Numbered from the stretch's first letter, positions 40,636 to 53,865 are shown. The stretch is 64,000 nucleotides of DNA from Halomonas sp. BDJS001 (GCF_026104355.1 NZ_CP110535.1:1-64000); one strand, 5' to 3'. Program-made: numbers and translations. Notes: generated by a model from the sequence alone, not told the origin.

Positions 40636-41184
40636 TCAAACTGCTTTTTCCCTTTGTTCGATTGCCCCTGGACTCTTTGTCTCTGATTCCGGCCCCTTTC
40701 GATATGCCTGCTCAAGACCCTTAAGCACGATGGGTTTAAGCATCGGCAGCGGTTCACCTGACAGGCCACTGATCACCAGCAAGCGGTGTTGCCGACCTCG
40801 CGCATAGCCCAGCCAGCAGGGCAACCATATCGGCGTTGGTGCGCTATCCAGTACCTGAGTTCGCCAATGGCGGGGTGTCGCCATGCGCTCCCATAGCCAC
40901 AGTCGGTTCAGCGCTTCTGGTGTTGGCGGCAGACCGCTCTCAATTCTAAGCTCAGTATCAATGGCAGTGGTCTGAGCGGGTAGTTCAGCACCCACCATTA
41001 GCAGCGCCCGGCGCATTTTCTGTGCGGAGAGTAACCAAGCACCTGGTGTGCCATTTGGCAGCCCTAACGCTGCCGCCCAGAGGCTGACCCAAGCAGGCTC
41101 GCAGGCCGTTGCGCCCAGGCGCTGTAGTCGCTTTTTGGCGGCCTCTTCGTCAATCTGTCTGGAAAGTATTAGAGGCTCAGCCAT
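40636..41184 (-). CDS. Conserved hypothetical protein, coupled to SSS symporter
   Basis: The 182-residue soluble protein is rich in Leu, Trp and Arg and has no motif I recognise. Notable segments are ACEPAWVSLWAAALGLPNGTPGAWLL and WLPCWLGYARGRQHRLLVISGLSG. No signal peptide or membrane helix is evident. The start overlaps the 3' end of the symporter gene by 8 bp, suggesting translational coupling and a possible accessory role. Family and function are unknown. Confidence 0.7.
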   Translation of the reverse strand: MAEPLILSRQIDEEAAKKRLQRLGATACEPAWVSLWAAALGLPNGTPGAWLLSAQKMRRALLMVGAELPAQTTAIDTELRIESGLPPTPEALNRLWLWERMATPRHWRTQVLDSAPTPIWLPCWLGYARGRQHRLLVISGLSGEPLPMLKPIVLKGLEQAYRKGPESETKSPGAIEQREKAV

Positions 41185-42805
41185 TTGCCCACCCCTGCAG
41201 CAGCGCTAGCATGCCCAGCATAAGGCAAAACCAAGCGAATAGACCGATACAGCGACGACGGGTTAACCGCGCCTCCTTGCCAATCACCTCGGCATTATCG
41301 GCTCTGGCCGCCAGTACGGCCTGCATATCCGGCGCCGCTTCGGCCATCATCACATCGCTTAACTGATCTTGGCTGGGTGCAGGTGCTGACAGGCTAACGA
41401 GATAGCCAACGCTCATCGAAACTGCTACACCGACCGTGTTGTTATACAGCCACGAAATATCGAGTAGCGAAGAGACGCACCATACGGAGAGCATACCGGC
41501 AATCAGCCCAGCCATTGCCCCACGTGCGTTGGAGCGGTGGCTAAAAATAGCCAATAGGAAGGTGCCCAGTAGCGCCCCGTAAAACCACGAGCCGATTTGG
41601 TTGACCGCCTCGATCACAGGGCCAAGATTACCGGCAAAGAAAGCAAACAGGGTGGCATAAAGCCCCCAAAATATAGTGGCCATGCGTGATGCTTTCAGAT
41701 AGTGAGCATCGCTGGCATTAGGTTTGATATAGCGACTATAAAAATCCCGCACGGTCACCGCTGAAAGTGAGTTGAGCGCCGAGTCGAGACTCGACATTGC
41801 CGCGGCAAACACCCCTGCAATCACCAGTCCCGCCATGCCTGAGGGAAAAGCGTTGACGACATAGCGGGGTAGCAGTTCATTGAGATCCTCGGGGGGCGTT
41901 AGCCCATGCTGCTGGTAATAGGTGGCCAAGATAACGCCAATAAACAGGAACAGCAGCATCTGGGGAATTAGCAGGTAGCCGCCGATCAGCAGTGAGCGTT
42001 GAGCATCGAGCACTGATGGGCTGGAGAGCACTCGCTGGATTTGGCTCTGGTCGGTGCCGAAGTAGGCCACATGCAGGAAAAAGCCGCCGAACAGCCCGGC
42101 CCATAGTGAGTAGGTCACGCTGGGGTTGAAGGACAAATCGATGGCGTTGAACATGCCGCTGGCCGCGCCGAAGTCGAAGACATCGCCCCAACCGCCAGGT
42201 AGGCTGGTCACTAAAAAGAAGATGCTTAACAGTGCACCAAGCCAGAGTACGAACATTTGCACCACATCGGTCCAAATTACCGCGCTGATACCGCCCATCA
42301 CGGTATAGGTGATGGCCAGTACCGCCATAATGATAATGGTGAGGTTAACGCTCCAGCCGGTGACCACTGCGAGTACCAGCGCTGGCGCATAGAGCACCAC
42401 GCCAGTAGCGAGACCGCGGGCAATCAGAAACAGCAGGGCAGTAAGGGTGCGAGTCGCCGGGCCGAAGCGCCGCTCCAGCAGTTCGTAGATGCTATAGATG
42501 CCCGCACGGTGAAAAATAGGCACCAGCACCAGAATCAATACAATCATGGCTAGGGGCACATTGATAAAGGTCACCAAGCGTTCAAGACCACCTTCGAAGC
42601 CCCAGCCCGGCGCCCCAATAAAGGTGATGGCGCTGGCTTGGGTCGCCATGACCGAAAGGCCAATGGCCCAGCCGGGGATTTTGCGCCCGCCTAGAAAATA
42701 GTCCTCGGGGTTATGCTGATCTTTACCGAATCGCGAACCGATCCAGGCGATTAAACCGATGTAACCAATCAAAACGACCGTATCAAAAAGCGTGAACCCT
42801 TCCAT
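41177..42805 (-). CDS. Sodium:solute symporter (SSS family)
   Basis: The 542-residue inner-membrane protein has about thirteen hydrophobic helices in the LeuT-like SSS arrangement. Family features include NPEDYFLGGRKIPGWAIG near the start, IFVPGAPGW-like TFIGAPGWGFEGG, and FAAAMSSLDSALNSLSAV in the sodium-binding helix 8. It is probably a Na+-coupled uptake carrier; the substrate (sugar, sialic acid, amino acid or inositol) cannot be decided. The small overlapping gene downstream may be functionally linked. Confidence 0.9.
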   Translation of the reverse strand: MEGFTLFDTVVLIGYIGLIAWIGSRFGKDQHNPEDYFLGGRKIPGWAIGLSVMATQASAITFIGAPGWGFEGGLERLVTFINVPLAMIVLILVLVPIFHRAGIYSIYELLERRFGPATRTLTALLFLIARGLATGVVLYAPALVLAVVTGWSVNLTIIIMAVLAITYTVMGGISAVIWTDVVQMFVLWLGALLSIFFLVTSLPGGWGDVFDFGAASGMFNAIDLSFNPSVTYSLWAGLFGGFFLHVAYFGTDQSQIQRVLSSPSVLDAQRSLLIGGYLLIPQMLLFLFIGVILATYYQQHGLTPPEDLNELLPRYVVNAFPSGMAGLVIAGVFAAAMSSLDSALNSLSAVTVRDFYSRYIKPNASDAHYLKASRMATIFWGLYATLFAFFAGNLGPVIEAVNQIGSWFYGALLGTFLLAIFSHRSNARGAMAGLIAGMLSVWCVSSLLDISWLYNNTVGVAVSMSVGYLVSLSAPAPSQDQLSDVMMAEAAPDMQAVLAARADNAEVIGKEARLTRRRCIGLFAWFCLMLGMLALLQGWANG

Positions 42806-42976
42806 GTTCGCTCCTCTACGCCTAATTTTGTCTAGTGTTTTGATAGTAGCAGGTTGTGCGGTGTTTGCTTTTTCAGGCGGGATAGCATGTTTTCAACCAC
42901 TAAAAATGCTATCCCGCTTTGCCCTGTGGGTGTCAGGCACCATAATGTTGGTCTATTTCCTTGAAGGACGTTACCC

Positions 42977-43669
42977 ATGGTGCGTGAGTCACACTCATCC
43001 CCCCGATCCGCCAGCGATGCAGCCGCCCAGTTGGGAGAAGTGGCGTACCTAACGGTCACGGCCGTCAATAATATCGGCGCGTTTTTGCAGTGGGGGCAGC
43101 CGAAAGATGTGTTGCTGCCGTTTAGCGAGCAGCACTTTCGACCTGATCCCGGCAAACGTGTGTTGGTCATGCTGTACAGCGACGACCAGGGGCGGCCAGT
43201 AGCGTCGATGAAGCTGGATCGTTTTTTGACCGATGACGCCTGGGCCATGGAGAAGGGTGACGAAGTCGCCGTCGTAGTGGCGGAGCGAACTGACCTGGGT
43301 ATGAAGGTGGTGGTGAATCACCGCTACTGGGGCCTTATTTACCAGGACGACGTCACTCAGCCATTGCGCCGTGGCCAATCAGTCAAGGGCTATGTAAAGC
43401 AGCGCCGTGATGATGGTCGCCTAAATATTTCGCTACTACCGCCCGGCGCCGCTCGCTTGGATGTGGTGGGCGATAAGATAATGCAAGCCCTACGGGAAAG
43501 CGGTGGCTATCTGGCGCTGGGGGATAAAAGCCCTGCCCATGAAGTTAAAGCCCGTTTAGGGGTGAGTAAAAGCGCCTATAAACAGGCCATTGGGCGACTC
43601 TATAAGCAGCAGTTGATCACCCTAGAGCCGGATGCTATTCGTTTGGTGCCCGGCGCGCTCAGCGAGTAG
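42977..43669 (+). CDS. CvfB/YitL-like S1 RNA-binding protein
   Basis: The 230-residue protein has two to three S1-like beta-barrel domains (AYLTVTAVNNIGAFLQWGQPKDVLLPFSE in the first) and a C-terminal winged-helix (VKARLGVSKSAYKQAIGRLYKQQLI), as in CvfB. CvfB proteins bind RNA and are linked to virulence regulation in Staphylococcus; here the role is unknown. ATG 42977 follows GAAGGA. It is transcribed divergently from the symporter. Confidence 0.85.
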   Translation: MVRESHSSPRSASDAAAQLGEVAYLTVTAVNNIGAFLQWGQPKDVLLPFSEQHFRPDPGKRVLVMLYSDDQGRPVASMKLDRFLTDDAWAMEKGDEVAVVVAERTDLGMKVVVNHRYWGLIYQDDVTQPLRRGQSVKGYVKQRRDDGRLNISLLPPGAARLDVVGDKIMQALRESGGYLALGDKSPAHEVKARLGVSKSAYKQAIGRLYKQQLITLEPDAIRLVPGALSE

Positions 43670-43771
43670 TTAGCTAGGGTCTGTTGATGTTTCACTCGCT
43701 AGGACAGTTGGAGCCTAGCGGGCAGTGCGGCATACTGAGCATCAATTGTTCATGTTTGGATAGTGCCCCCG

Positions 43772-44728
43772 ATGAGCCAATCAAATCTGCACCTCGGCGT
43801 TGTGATGGATCCCATCAGCGACATCGCTTACAAGAAAGACACCACCATGGCCATGCTATGGGCCGCCCAGGAGCGTGGATACGCCCTGCACTATATGGAG
43901 CAGGAGGATCTTTTCTTGAACGCAGGGCAGGCCTACGCGCGAATGCGGCCACTAAAAGTGCATCGTGATCCAAGTCACTGGTACGACCTAGGCGAACCCT
44001 CTGCGCGCCCGCTGGTAGAGCTGGACGTTGTGTTGATGCGCAAAGACCCGCCCGTGGACGCCGACTTTACCAACGCTGTGCATTTGCTGGGCTTTGCTGA
44101 GCGCGAAGGTGTGCTGGTGGTCAATCCCACGGCGGCACTATTGCAGTGTAATGAGAAGTTGTTTGCCCAGCAGTTTCCCCAGTGCTGTGCGCCTACGCTG
44201 GTCGCCAGCCGTGATGATGTGCTGCGCGCCTTCCATGCTGAGCATGGCGATGTCATCTTTAAACCGCTGGACGGTATGGGCGGCACCGGTATTTTTCACA
44301 TTGGCCCGGAAGGTCGCAATATCGGCGCGGTCATTGAACAGCTTACCTTACGCGGCCAGCGGCAAATTATGGCCCAGCGCTATCTGCCAGAAATTAAGGA
44401 TGGCGACACGCGCATTCTGTTAGTCGATGGTGAGCCCGTTCCCTTTGGGTTGGCGCGAATACCCTCGGCGGGCGAGACTCGTGGCAATCTAGCTGCCGGT
44501 GGGCGGGGGGTGAGTCGCGAACTCACTGATCACGACCGCTGGTTAATCCAACAGGTACAGCCAATGATTCGTGAAAAAGGCTTAATGTTTGTCGGCCTCG
44601 ACGTGATCGGTGACTATATTACGGAAATCAATGTCACCAGCCCTACCTGCGTGCGTGAAATTGATGATCAGCGGGGCACTAATATTGCCGGTTTATTGCT
44701 GGACGCTATTGAGCGTCGATTAGCCTAG
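43772..44728 (+). CDS. gshB: Glutathione synthetase
   Basis: GshB ligates glycine to gamma-glutamylcysteine with ATP. The 318-residue protein has an ATP-grasp fold: VVMDPISDIAYKKDTTMAML near the start, FKPLDGMGGTGIF for nucleotide, and GGRGVSRELT and INVTSPTCVREID near the end with metal ligands. ATG 43772 is preferred over an upstream GTG at 43763. It begins the gshB-yqgE-ruvX-pyrB neighbourhood known in gammaproteobacteria. Confidence 0.97.
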   Translation: MSQSNLHLGVVMDPISDIAYKKDTTMAMLWAAQERGYALHYMEQEDLFLNAGQAYARMRPLKVHRDPSHWYDLGEPSARPLVELDVVLMRKDPPVDADFTNAVHLLGFAEREGVLVVNPTAALLQCNEKLFAQQFPQCCAPTLVASRDDVLRAFHAEHGDVIFKPLDGMGGTGIFHIGPEGRNIGAVIEQLTLRGQRQIMAQRYLPEIKDGDTRILLVDGEPVPFGLARIPSAGETRGNLAAGGRGVSRELTDHDRWLIQQVQPMIREKGLMFVGLDVIGDYITEINVTSPTCVREIDDQRGTNIAGLLLDAIERRLA

Positions 44729-44798
44729 GCACGGCTTTACTGATAACTACACTCATTACACTATGCCTGCTGAGATGCCAGCAGGCAGTGGGAGACGC

Positions 44799-45356
44799 AT
44801 GCAAAGTTTGAAACATCACTTTTTGATGGCGATGCCACATTTAGAAGACCCTAATTTTGCCGGTACCCTCATCTATCTTTGCGATCATGATCACAACGGC
44901 TGCATGGGCGTGGTCACTAATCGACCATTAGAGATCACCCTTGAAGCGCTGTTTGACCAACTGGAGTTGGGTGGAGAGACAAGCCCATACCGCAATGCGC
45001 CGGTTTATTACGGTGGACCGATGCATAAAGACCGTGGCTTTATTCTTCATGTGGGCGATAGCCAACAGTGGGACTCCAGTATCCAGGTGGAAGATGGTAT
45101 TGCGCTCACCACCTCGTTGGACATTCTGAAAGCGTTTGCTGCGGGTGAGGGGCCTGAGCACTTTTTAGTCTGCTTAGGCTGCGCAGGCTGGGAAGTTGGG
45201 CAGTTGGAAGAGGAGCTGAAGGAGAACAGCTGGTTAACGGTAGAAGCACAGAGTAGCGTGCTCTTCAACACCCCACCCGTTGAGCGCTTAACCGCAGCGG
45301 CTGGTTTACTAGGTGTTGACCTCAACCTAATGACCCGAGACGCGGGGCACGCCTGA
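44799..45356 (+). CDS. yqgE: UPF0301 / AlgH family protein
   Basis: The 185-residue protein has the family start LKHHFLMAMPHLEDPNFAGTL and CLGCAGWEVGQLEEEL near residue 130. AlgH homologues were first linked to alginate regulation in Pseudomonas, but the biochemical function is not settled. ATG 44799 follows GGGAG. It overlaps ruvX by one base (TGATG type junction), in a conserved pair. Confidence 0.93.
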   Translation: MQSLKHHFLMAMPHLEDPNFAGTLIYLCDHDHNGCMGVVTNRPLEITLEALFDQLELGGETSPYRNAPVYYGGPMHKDRGFILHVGDSQQWDSSIQVEDGIALTTSLDILKAFAAGEGPEHFLVCLGCAGWEVGQLEEELKENSWLTVEAQSSVLFNTPPVERLTAAAGLLGVDLNLMTRDAGHA

Positions 45357-45811
45357 TGGCCGCAGCGGGACAGCGCTTAATTCTGGCCTTTGACTACGGC
45401 ACCCGGCGTATCGGTGTAGCGGTGGGCAACGAGCTGCTGCGCAGCGCCCGTGAACTCCCCCCCCTGACGGCGCGGGATGGAATCCCCGACTGGAATGTCG
45501 TGTCACGGCTACTCAGCGAGTGGCAGCCGGATCTGTTAGTGGTGGGGCTGCCGCTAAATATGGACGGTAGCGAGTCAGATATGAGTATTCGTGCGCGCAA
45601 GTTTGGTAATCGTCTACATGGCCGTTTTGGCAAACCGTGTGAAATGGTTGACGAGCGTGGCACCACGCGGGAAGCAAAAATGATCGCTCGCGAGGCGGGG
45701 CATAAAGGCAACTATCGTCAGGACAGTGTCGATGGCATCGCGGCTATTCTTATTCTTGAGGGCTGGTTCGCCCACCAGGAAGGCCTACCTGGCGGGCGCC
45801 TCTCTCTATAA
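45356..45811 (+). CDS. ruvX: Holliday junction resolvase-like RuvX (YqgF)
   Basis: The 151-residue RNase H-fold protein has FDYGTRRIGVAVGN with the first catalytic Asp, VVGLPLNMDGSESDM, and ERGTTREAK and DSVDGIAAILIL with the rest of the acidic site. YqgF proteins are linked to 16S rRNA 5' maturation and were proposed as junction resolvases. It is translationally coupled to yqgE and convergent with pyrB. Confidence 0.94.
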   Translation: MAAAGQRLILAFDYGTRRIGVAVGNELLRSARELPPLTARDGIPDWNVVSRLLSEWQPDLLVVGLPLNMDGSESDMSIRARKFGNRLHGRFGKPCEMVDERGTTREAKMIAREAGHKGNYRQDSVDGIAAILILEGWFAHQEGLPGGRLSL

Positions 45812-45847
45812 TGTCTGTCTTGAATTCCTCTCCTTAACCTTTGCGTT

Positions 45848-46873
45848 TTATCGATCCAACGTGCCCGTTTGGGTGGGCACGTACCAGCGTACGGGGCGTA
45901 GCTCTTTTTCGATTAGTTCATCGACATTGAGCAGCGTCGCGAAAATCGCCATTCGCACGGGGATACCGTTATCGGTTTGGCGGAAAATCGCCAGACGGGG
46001 GTCGCCGTTAAGGTCGACGTTTAAGTCATTGGCGCCGGGGCGGCTATCCCTGGGCAGCGGGTGCATCACAATGGTGCTTTGACTGCAGCGGTAGTCTAGG
46101 AAATCACGATTGACCATAAAGTCGTCAGAGAGCCCCTGAAAGCTCTCATTCATCTCGTCGGTAAAGCGCTCCTTCTGTATCCGTGTGGTGTACACCACAT
46201 CTAAATCGGCAAAATCACTAGCGAGAGAATCGCGCTGCTCAATGCGGTGGCCGCGAGAGGCTACTAAGTCAATCAGCTTGGAAGGCATCTCAAGGCCCGG
46301 CGGCGACACCAGGGTAATGCGCAGCGGGTCATAGAGGGATAAAAGCTTAATCAGTGAATGTACGGTACGGCCGTACTTCAAGTCGCCGGTGAGTAAGATA
46401 TGTGCACCGGGCAGCGATTTACCCAGGCGTTGAAACTCTTTATCAATGGTATACAGGTCGAGCAGTGCCTGGCTGGGATGCTCCCCAGGGCCGTCGCCGC
46501 CATTAATCACCGGTACATTGGTCGCCGCGGCAAACTCCGCCACCGAACCTTGATCAGGGTGACGCATGACAATGGCATCGCAGTAGCCACTCATCACGCG
46601 GCTGGTATCGTATAGCGACTCACCCTTCGCCATGGAAGAGAAGGTAAAGCCCGTGGTATCGCACACACTGCCTCCCAAGCGGCAAAAGGCAGCATTGAAG
46701 CTTACTCGCGTCCGGGTACTCGCTTCAAAAAACAGATTACCGAGTACGGCGCCTTCTAATACTCGGGTTACCTGGCGTCGCTGAGCAATCGGCTCCATGC
46801 GCGCAGCCACACGCAGTAAGTGGTCTACGCTTTCGCGGTTTAATGAGTCGACAGTTAATAAGTGGTGGCTCAT
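45848..46873 (-). CDS. pyrB: Aspartate carbamoyltransferase
   Basis: PyrB condenses carbamoyl phosphate with aspartate in pyrimidine synthesis. The 341-residue protein has the carbamoyl-phosphate site FEASTRTRVSF, GGDGPGEHPSQALLDLYT, and HPLPRDSRPG for aspartate. No pyrI regulatory-subunit gene follows in the window. ATG 46873 follows GAGGA and fits the family start; the frame is open further upstream to 46930. It diverges from the rRNA operon. Confidence 0.95.
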   Translation of the reverse strand: MSHHLLTVDSLNRESVDHLLRVAARMEPIAQRRQVTRVLEGAVLGNLFFEASTRTRVSFNAAFCRLGGSVCDTTGFTFSSMAKGESLYDTSRVMSGYCDAIVMRHPDQGSVAEFAAATNVPVINGGDGPGEHPSQALLDLYTIDKEFQRLGKSLPGAHILLTGDLKYGRTVHSLIKLLSLYDPLRITLVSPPGLEMPSKLIDLVASRGHRIEQRDSLASDFADLDVVYTTRIQKERFTDEMNESFQGLSDDFMVNRDFLDYRCSQSTIVMHPLPRDSRPGANDLNVDLNGDPRLAIFRQTDNGIPVRMAIFATLLNVDELIEKELRPVRWYVPTQTGTLDR

Positions 46874-46997
46874 AGCGATCCTCGGCACAGTGGTGGAAAG
46901 AGCGGTAGATAGCGCTAGTGTAACCGTCAATCAGGCTGGTGCCGAAGGGGTTTCATTCCTCCAAGACAGGGAATTTGTAATTTTTCTACAAAACCGC

Positions 46998-47026
46998 TTG
47001 CCAACCCGGCTTTGAGCCCGTAAAGT
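46998..47026 (+). promoter_or_regulatory. rRNA operon promoter P1 (distal)
   Basis: TTGCCA at 46998-47003 and TAAAGT at 47021-47026 are 17 bp apart. AT-rich sequence just upstream (46971-46993) could be an UP element. Confidence 0.55.
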
Positions 47027-47145
47027 ACGCATCCGCTGCCGGGGACGCCAAGCGTTGCCAGCGGTGCATAAGGTGTAAAAGCCTTGGTTTGTCAGGAGGT
47101 TAGAGCAAGTTGTATCGCTCGCCTCAGTCGCTAAAAAAACAGCGA

Positions 47146-47173
47146 TTGACAACCATCAGGAAATGCGTAGAAT
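47146..47173 (+). promoter_or_regulatory. rRNA operon promoter P2 (proximal)
   Basis: A perfect TTGACA at 47146-47151 and TAGAAT at 47168-47173 are 16 bp apart, followed by a short start region. An A-run precedes it. This is the strongest promoter match in the window. Confidence 0.75.
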
Positions 47174-47246
47174 ACGCCTTCCTCGCTGAGGCAAGCCGGT
47201 TCAACGGCGGGCAGATCACTTTCAAAGTGACCGTGACAGCGAAACA

Positions 47247-47258
47247 GCTCTTTAACAA
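47247..47258 (+). promoter_or_regulatory. boxA antitermination element (16S leader)
   Basis: GCTCTTTAACAA matches the rRNA boxA recognised by NusB-S10. A second copy is in the 16S-23S spacer. A hairpin (47282-47326, CGCTTGC with GCAAGCG plus an inner TTGGTG/CACCAA stem) follows. Confidence 0.85.
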
Positions 47259-47465
47259 TTTGATCAGGTAATTCATGTGGGCGCTTGCTGATGTTGGTGG
47301 CAAATCACCAAATATCAAGGCAAGCGACTCAAGCAATAAGGTTTTAAAGGATTCGTCCTTTGGGATCTGTTTTGAATGAATTCGTTTGAACCTTGAGCCA
47401 AGTTTGATCCGCTTTTGCTGTCTTCGGCTAGTCCTTAGAGAGCGAGTAAGGATCACAATGATTTT

Positions 47466-48998
<1,533 letters not shown>

Positions 48999-49059
48999 AA
49001 CGATGCGTCACAGTTAGTAAGCGTCCACAATGAATTACCTGATCAGATAGCTGTTGATG

Positions 49060-49103
49060 CGCAGTGATAAGCCAGACGTCTTCGGCGTTGCCTTATCACT
49101 GCG
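49060..49103 (+). other. Hairpin in the 16S-23S spacer
   Basis: CGCAGTGATAAG and CTTATCACTGCG form a perfect 12-bp stem over a structured 20-nt loop. It occupies the place where spacer tRNA genes usually lie. It may be an RNase III processing structure. Confidence 0.7.
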
Positions 49104-49113
49104 TATAGCAGTC

Positions 49114-49125
49114 GCTCTTTAACAA
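49114..49125 (+). promoter_or_regulatory. boxA element in the 16S-23S spacer
   Basis: GCTCTTTAACAA is identical to the leader boxA and lies about 120 bp before 23S, the standard second antitermination site. Confidence 0.82.
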
Positions 49126-49245
49126 TGTATATCATGCTGACAAGAACACGCCGTAAGGTGTGCTTCTTAAATTGTGATACGTCTCAAGCGTATCCGGCAA
49201 AATAGAACGTTATCATTGCGACATCCAGACTCCTTCGGGTTATAG

Positions 49246-52148
<2,903 letters not shown>

Positions 52149-52292
52149 ATAACACCCAAGGGGTCTGGTCGTGATGATGACGTCAATGAAAGCCGGATAT
52201 GCAGCGTGTGGCCCCAGCGACATAACGCCAGGGTGGCAAGCAATGAGACGAGCACAATTTAGCCATCGTCAGCATGATGTACATTAACAGTT

Positions 52293-52412
52293 ACGCCTGA
52301 CGACCATAGCATGCGTGAACCACCTGATCCCTTGCCGAACTCAGAAGTGAAACCGCTTAGCGCCGATGGTAGTGTGGGGTCTCCCCATGCGAGAGTAGGT
52401 CATCGTCAGGCA
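52293..52412 (+). rRNA. rrf: 5S ribosomal RNA
   Basis: The closing stem GCCTGACG/CGTCAGGC defines the gene, and the interior has CCGAACTCAGAAGTGAAA and GCCGATGGTAGTGTGGGG. Ends are uncertain by one or two bases. It is followed by an intrinsic terminator, then by a remnant of a second 5S 3' end. Confidence 0.95.
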
Positions 52413-52426
52413 CTTATTTAACGAAG

Positions 52427-52452
52427 AACCCAGCCATCCGGCTGGGTTTTTT
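52427..52452 (+). terminator. First rRNA operon terminator
   Basis: AACCCAGCC and GGCTGGGTT form a perfect 9-bp stem over ATCC, followed by six T. Confidence 0.9.
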
Positions 52453-52473
52453 GTTTGTGTGGAAGAAAACCAA

Positions 52474-52523
52474 GGGGTCTCCCATGTAGAGTAGCGGGGA
52501 GCCGCCCTAGTCATCGTCAGGCA
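52474..52523 (+). pseudogene. 5S rRNA 3'-end remnant
   Basis: GGGGTCTCCCATG, then TAGAGTAG, then GTCATCGTCAGGCAC reproduce in order the 3' part of the intact 5S gene 100 bp upstream, with an unrelated stretch inserted between. The following ACTTAT also matches. The 5' part is absent, so no functional 5S can form. Confidence 0.8.
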
Positions 52524-52531
52524 CTTATACC

Positions 52532-52571
52532 AAAAATCCCCCAGGGCTGATGCCCTGGGGGATTTTTTTTT
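52532..52571 (+). terminator. Second rRNA operon terminator
   Basis: AAATCCCCCAGGGC and GCCCTGGGGGATTT form a perfect long stem over TGAT, followed by a T-run. The A-run on the left also makes it usable for the convergent SDR gene. Confidence 0.92.
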
Positions 52572-52591
52572 GCCTCACACCTCACACCACC

Positions 52592-53332
52592 TCACCAGTC
52601 GATAGATTTGCCATCCCAGGCCCAGAAGGTACCACTATCTTCAGGCGTTCGCTGAGCGATGACTGCTAGCAACTTCTCTGCTACAAATGCGGGTGTAAAT
52701 AGCTTTTCGCTAGGTACTCGGTTTTGAAAAGGTTTAGAGAGGTCTGTGTCGGTTGTGCCAGGGTGAAGACAAAGCACTAGCGATTGCTTATTCAGCCGCT
52801 TGAGTTCAATGGATGCTGTCTTAAACAGCATGTTATGCGCTGCTTTGCTGGCACGATAGCTGTACCAGCCTCCTAGTTGATTATCTTCGATTGAGCCAAC
52901 GCGAGCGGAAAGGCTGGCAATCACTGCAGGGTGTGTTCCTTTGAAAGAGTCTTTTAGTGCCGCTAGCAGTAAGATTGGCACAAAGGCATTGATGTTCATT
53001 GTTTGCGCTAGGTTTTCGGCGCTAAGCTGATCGAGGCGCTTTTCGGGGAAGAGTTGCTGTGTGTCATCATGAAGTATGCCGATGGCATTAAAAAAGAAGT
53101 GAATTGGCTGGGCGGCTAACTCTTTCTTAAGTGCATGCCTATCCTGCTCTTGGGAGACATCGAGCATTAGATGAGTAAGACGGGGATGGGCAAACCGTGC
53201 TGGTTGGCGGCTTACCGCAATTATGTTGCCGACTTGAGAGCAAGAGAGTAACTGCTGAACAACGGCAGCCCCTATTCCCCCTGATGCGCCGATGACCAAC
53301 GCAGTAAAATGATGAGGCAGTAGACTGAACAT
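52592..53332 (-). CDS. SDR-family oxidoreductase
   Basis: The 246-residue classical short-chain dehydrogenase has the nucleotide-binding GASGGIGAAV near 15-24, a NNAG-equivalent FNAIGIL, ASLSARVGS and the catalytic YSYRASKAA. It resembles CsgA/C-factor-like SDRs; the substrate is unknown. ATG 53332 has AAGG upstream; a TTG 15 bases before is less likely. It lies between the rRNA terminators and the flagellar genes and shows no clear link to either. Confidence 0.87.
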   Translation of the reverse strand: MFSLLPHHFTALVIGASGGIGAAVVQQLLSCSQVGNIIAVSRQPARFAHPRLTHLMLDVSQEQDRHALKKELAAQPIHFFFNAIGILHDDTQQLFPEKRLDQLSAENLAQTMNINAFVPILLLAALKDSFKGTHPAVIASLSARVGSIEDNQLGGWYSYRASKAAHNMLFKTASIELKRLNKQSLVLCLHPGTTDTDLSKPFQNRVPSEKLFTPAFVAEKLLAVIAQRTPEDSGTFWAWDGKSIDW

Positions 53333-53402
53333 GAGAAGCCTTTGCAATCCTGCTAGTGAAGGCTTTCATTGAAACGCTATGTTGGAGACTTGTCGAGGGA
53401 GA

Positions 53403-53852
53403 TCAGGCCGAAGCGTTGATTCTGCCCGGCTGGGAGCTATTACGACCATCCGGCTTATAGAGTGTTTTTTCTGCTATTTGCCGAATGTAGTCAAGCATCG
53501 CCTGATTATGTTTCATTCGAACAGACAGCATCTGGCCCGTTAACTCATTCATACGCGAAGCTCGCTCACTCTTTTCTAGTAAGCTATTCCAGGCTGTCAG
53601 GCAGTGGGCATCGCGGGCTGCCGCTTTGGCGCCGTCAGCGCCTTCGGCATAGCCAAGACGTTTTTGTACATTGCGGCGCACAATCTCTATGCGCTCTAAT
53701 TCAGCCAGTAGCGATTGCTTATCTAGTGCGACTTTTGATAGTGCATCACCGTCAATGTCTCCTTGCGTCAATAAATTTTGCTCGCTGGACAACAGCGAAA
53801 TTAATTCATCAAGTCGCTGTTGTTGATCGGTCAGCAAGGATGCAAGGCTCAT
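53403..53852 (-). CDS. flgN: Flagellar chaperone FlgN
   Basis: FlgN is a cytoplasmic type III export chaperone for the hook-filament junction proteins FlgK and FlgL. The 149-residue, helical, charged protein is typical in size and has LLTDQQQRLDELISLLSSEQ near the start and a Ser/Asn-rich tail. It follows flgM by 13 bp, in the usual flgM-flgN order, under the sigma-28 promoter at 54195-54221. Confidence 0.87.
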   Translation of the reverse strand: MSLASLLTDQQQRLDELISLLSSEQNLLTQGDIDGDALSKVALDKQSLLAELERIEIVRRNVQKRLGYAEGADGAKAAARDAHCLTAWNSLLEKSERASRMNELTGQMLSVRMKHNQAMLDYIRQIAEKTLYKPDGRNSSQPGRINASA

Positions 53853-53865
53853 TTAAAGCGTCTCC

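Noticed and set aside
42804-43052. Hydrophobic open frame beginning at the symporter start region
   Set aside because: It overlaps the confident cvfB-like gene in another frame, and its hydrophobic part is short. No good ribosome-binding site is present.
49060-49103. tRNA gene in the 16S-23S spacer
   Set aside because: The stem-loop has no T-loop or D-loop motifs or acceptor stem; it is a simple hairpin.
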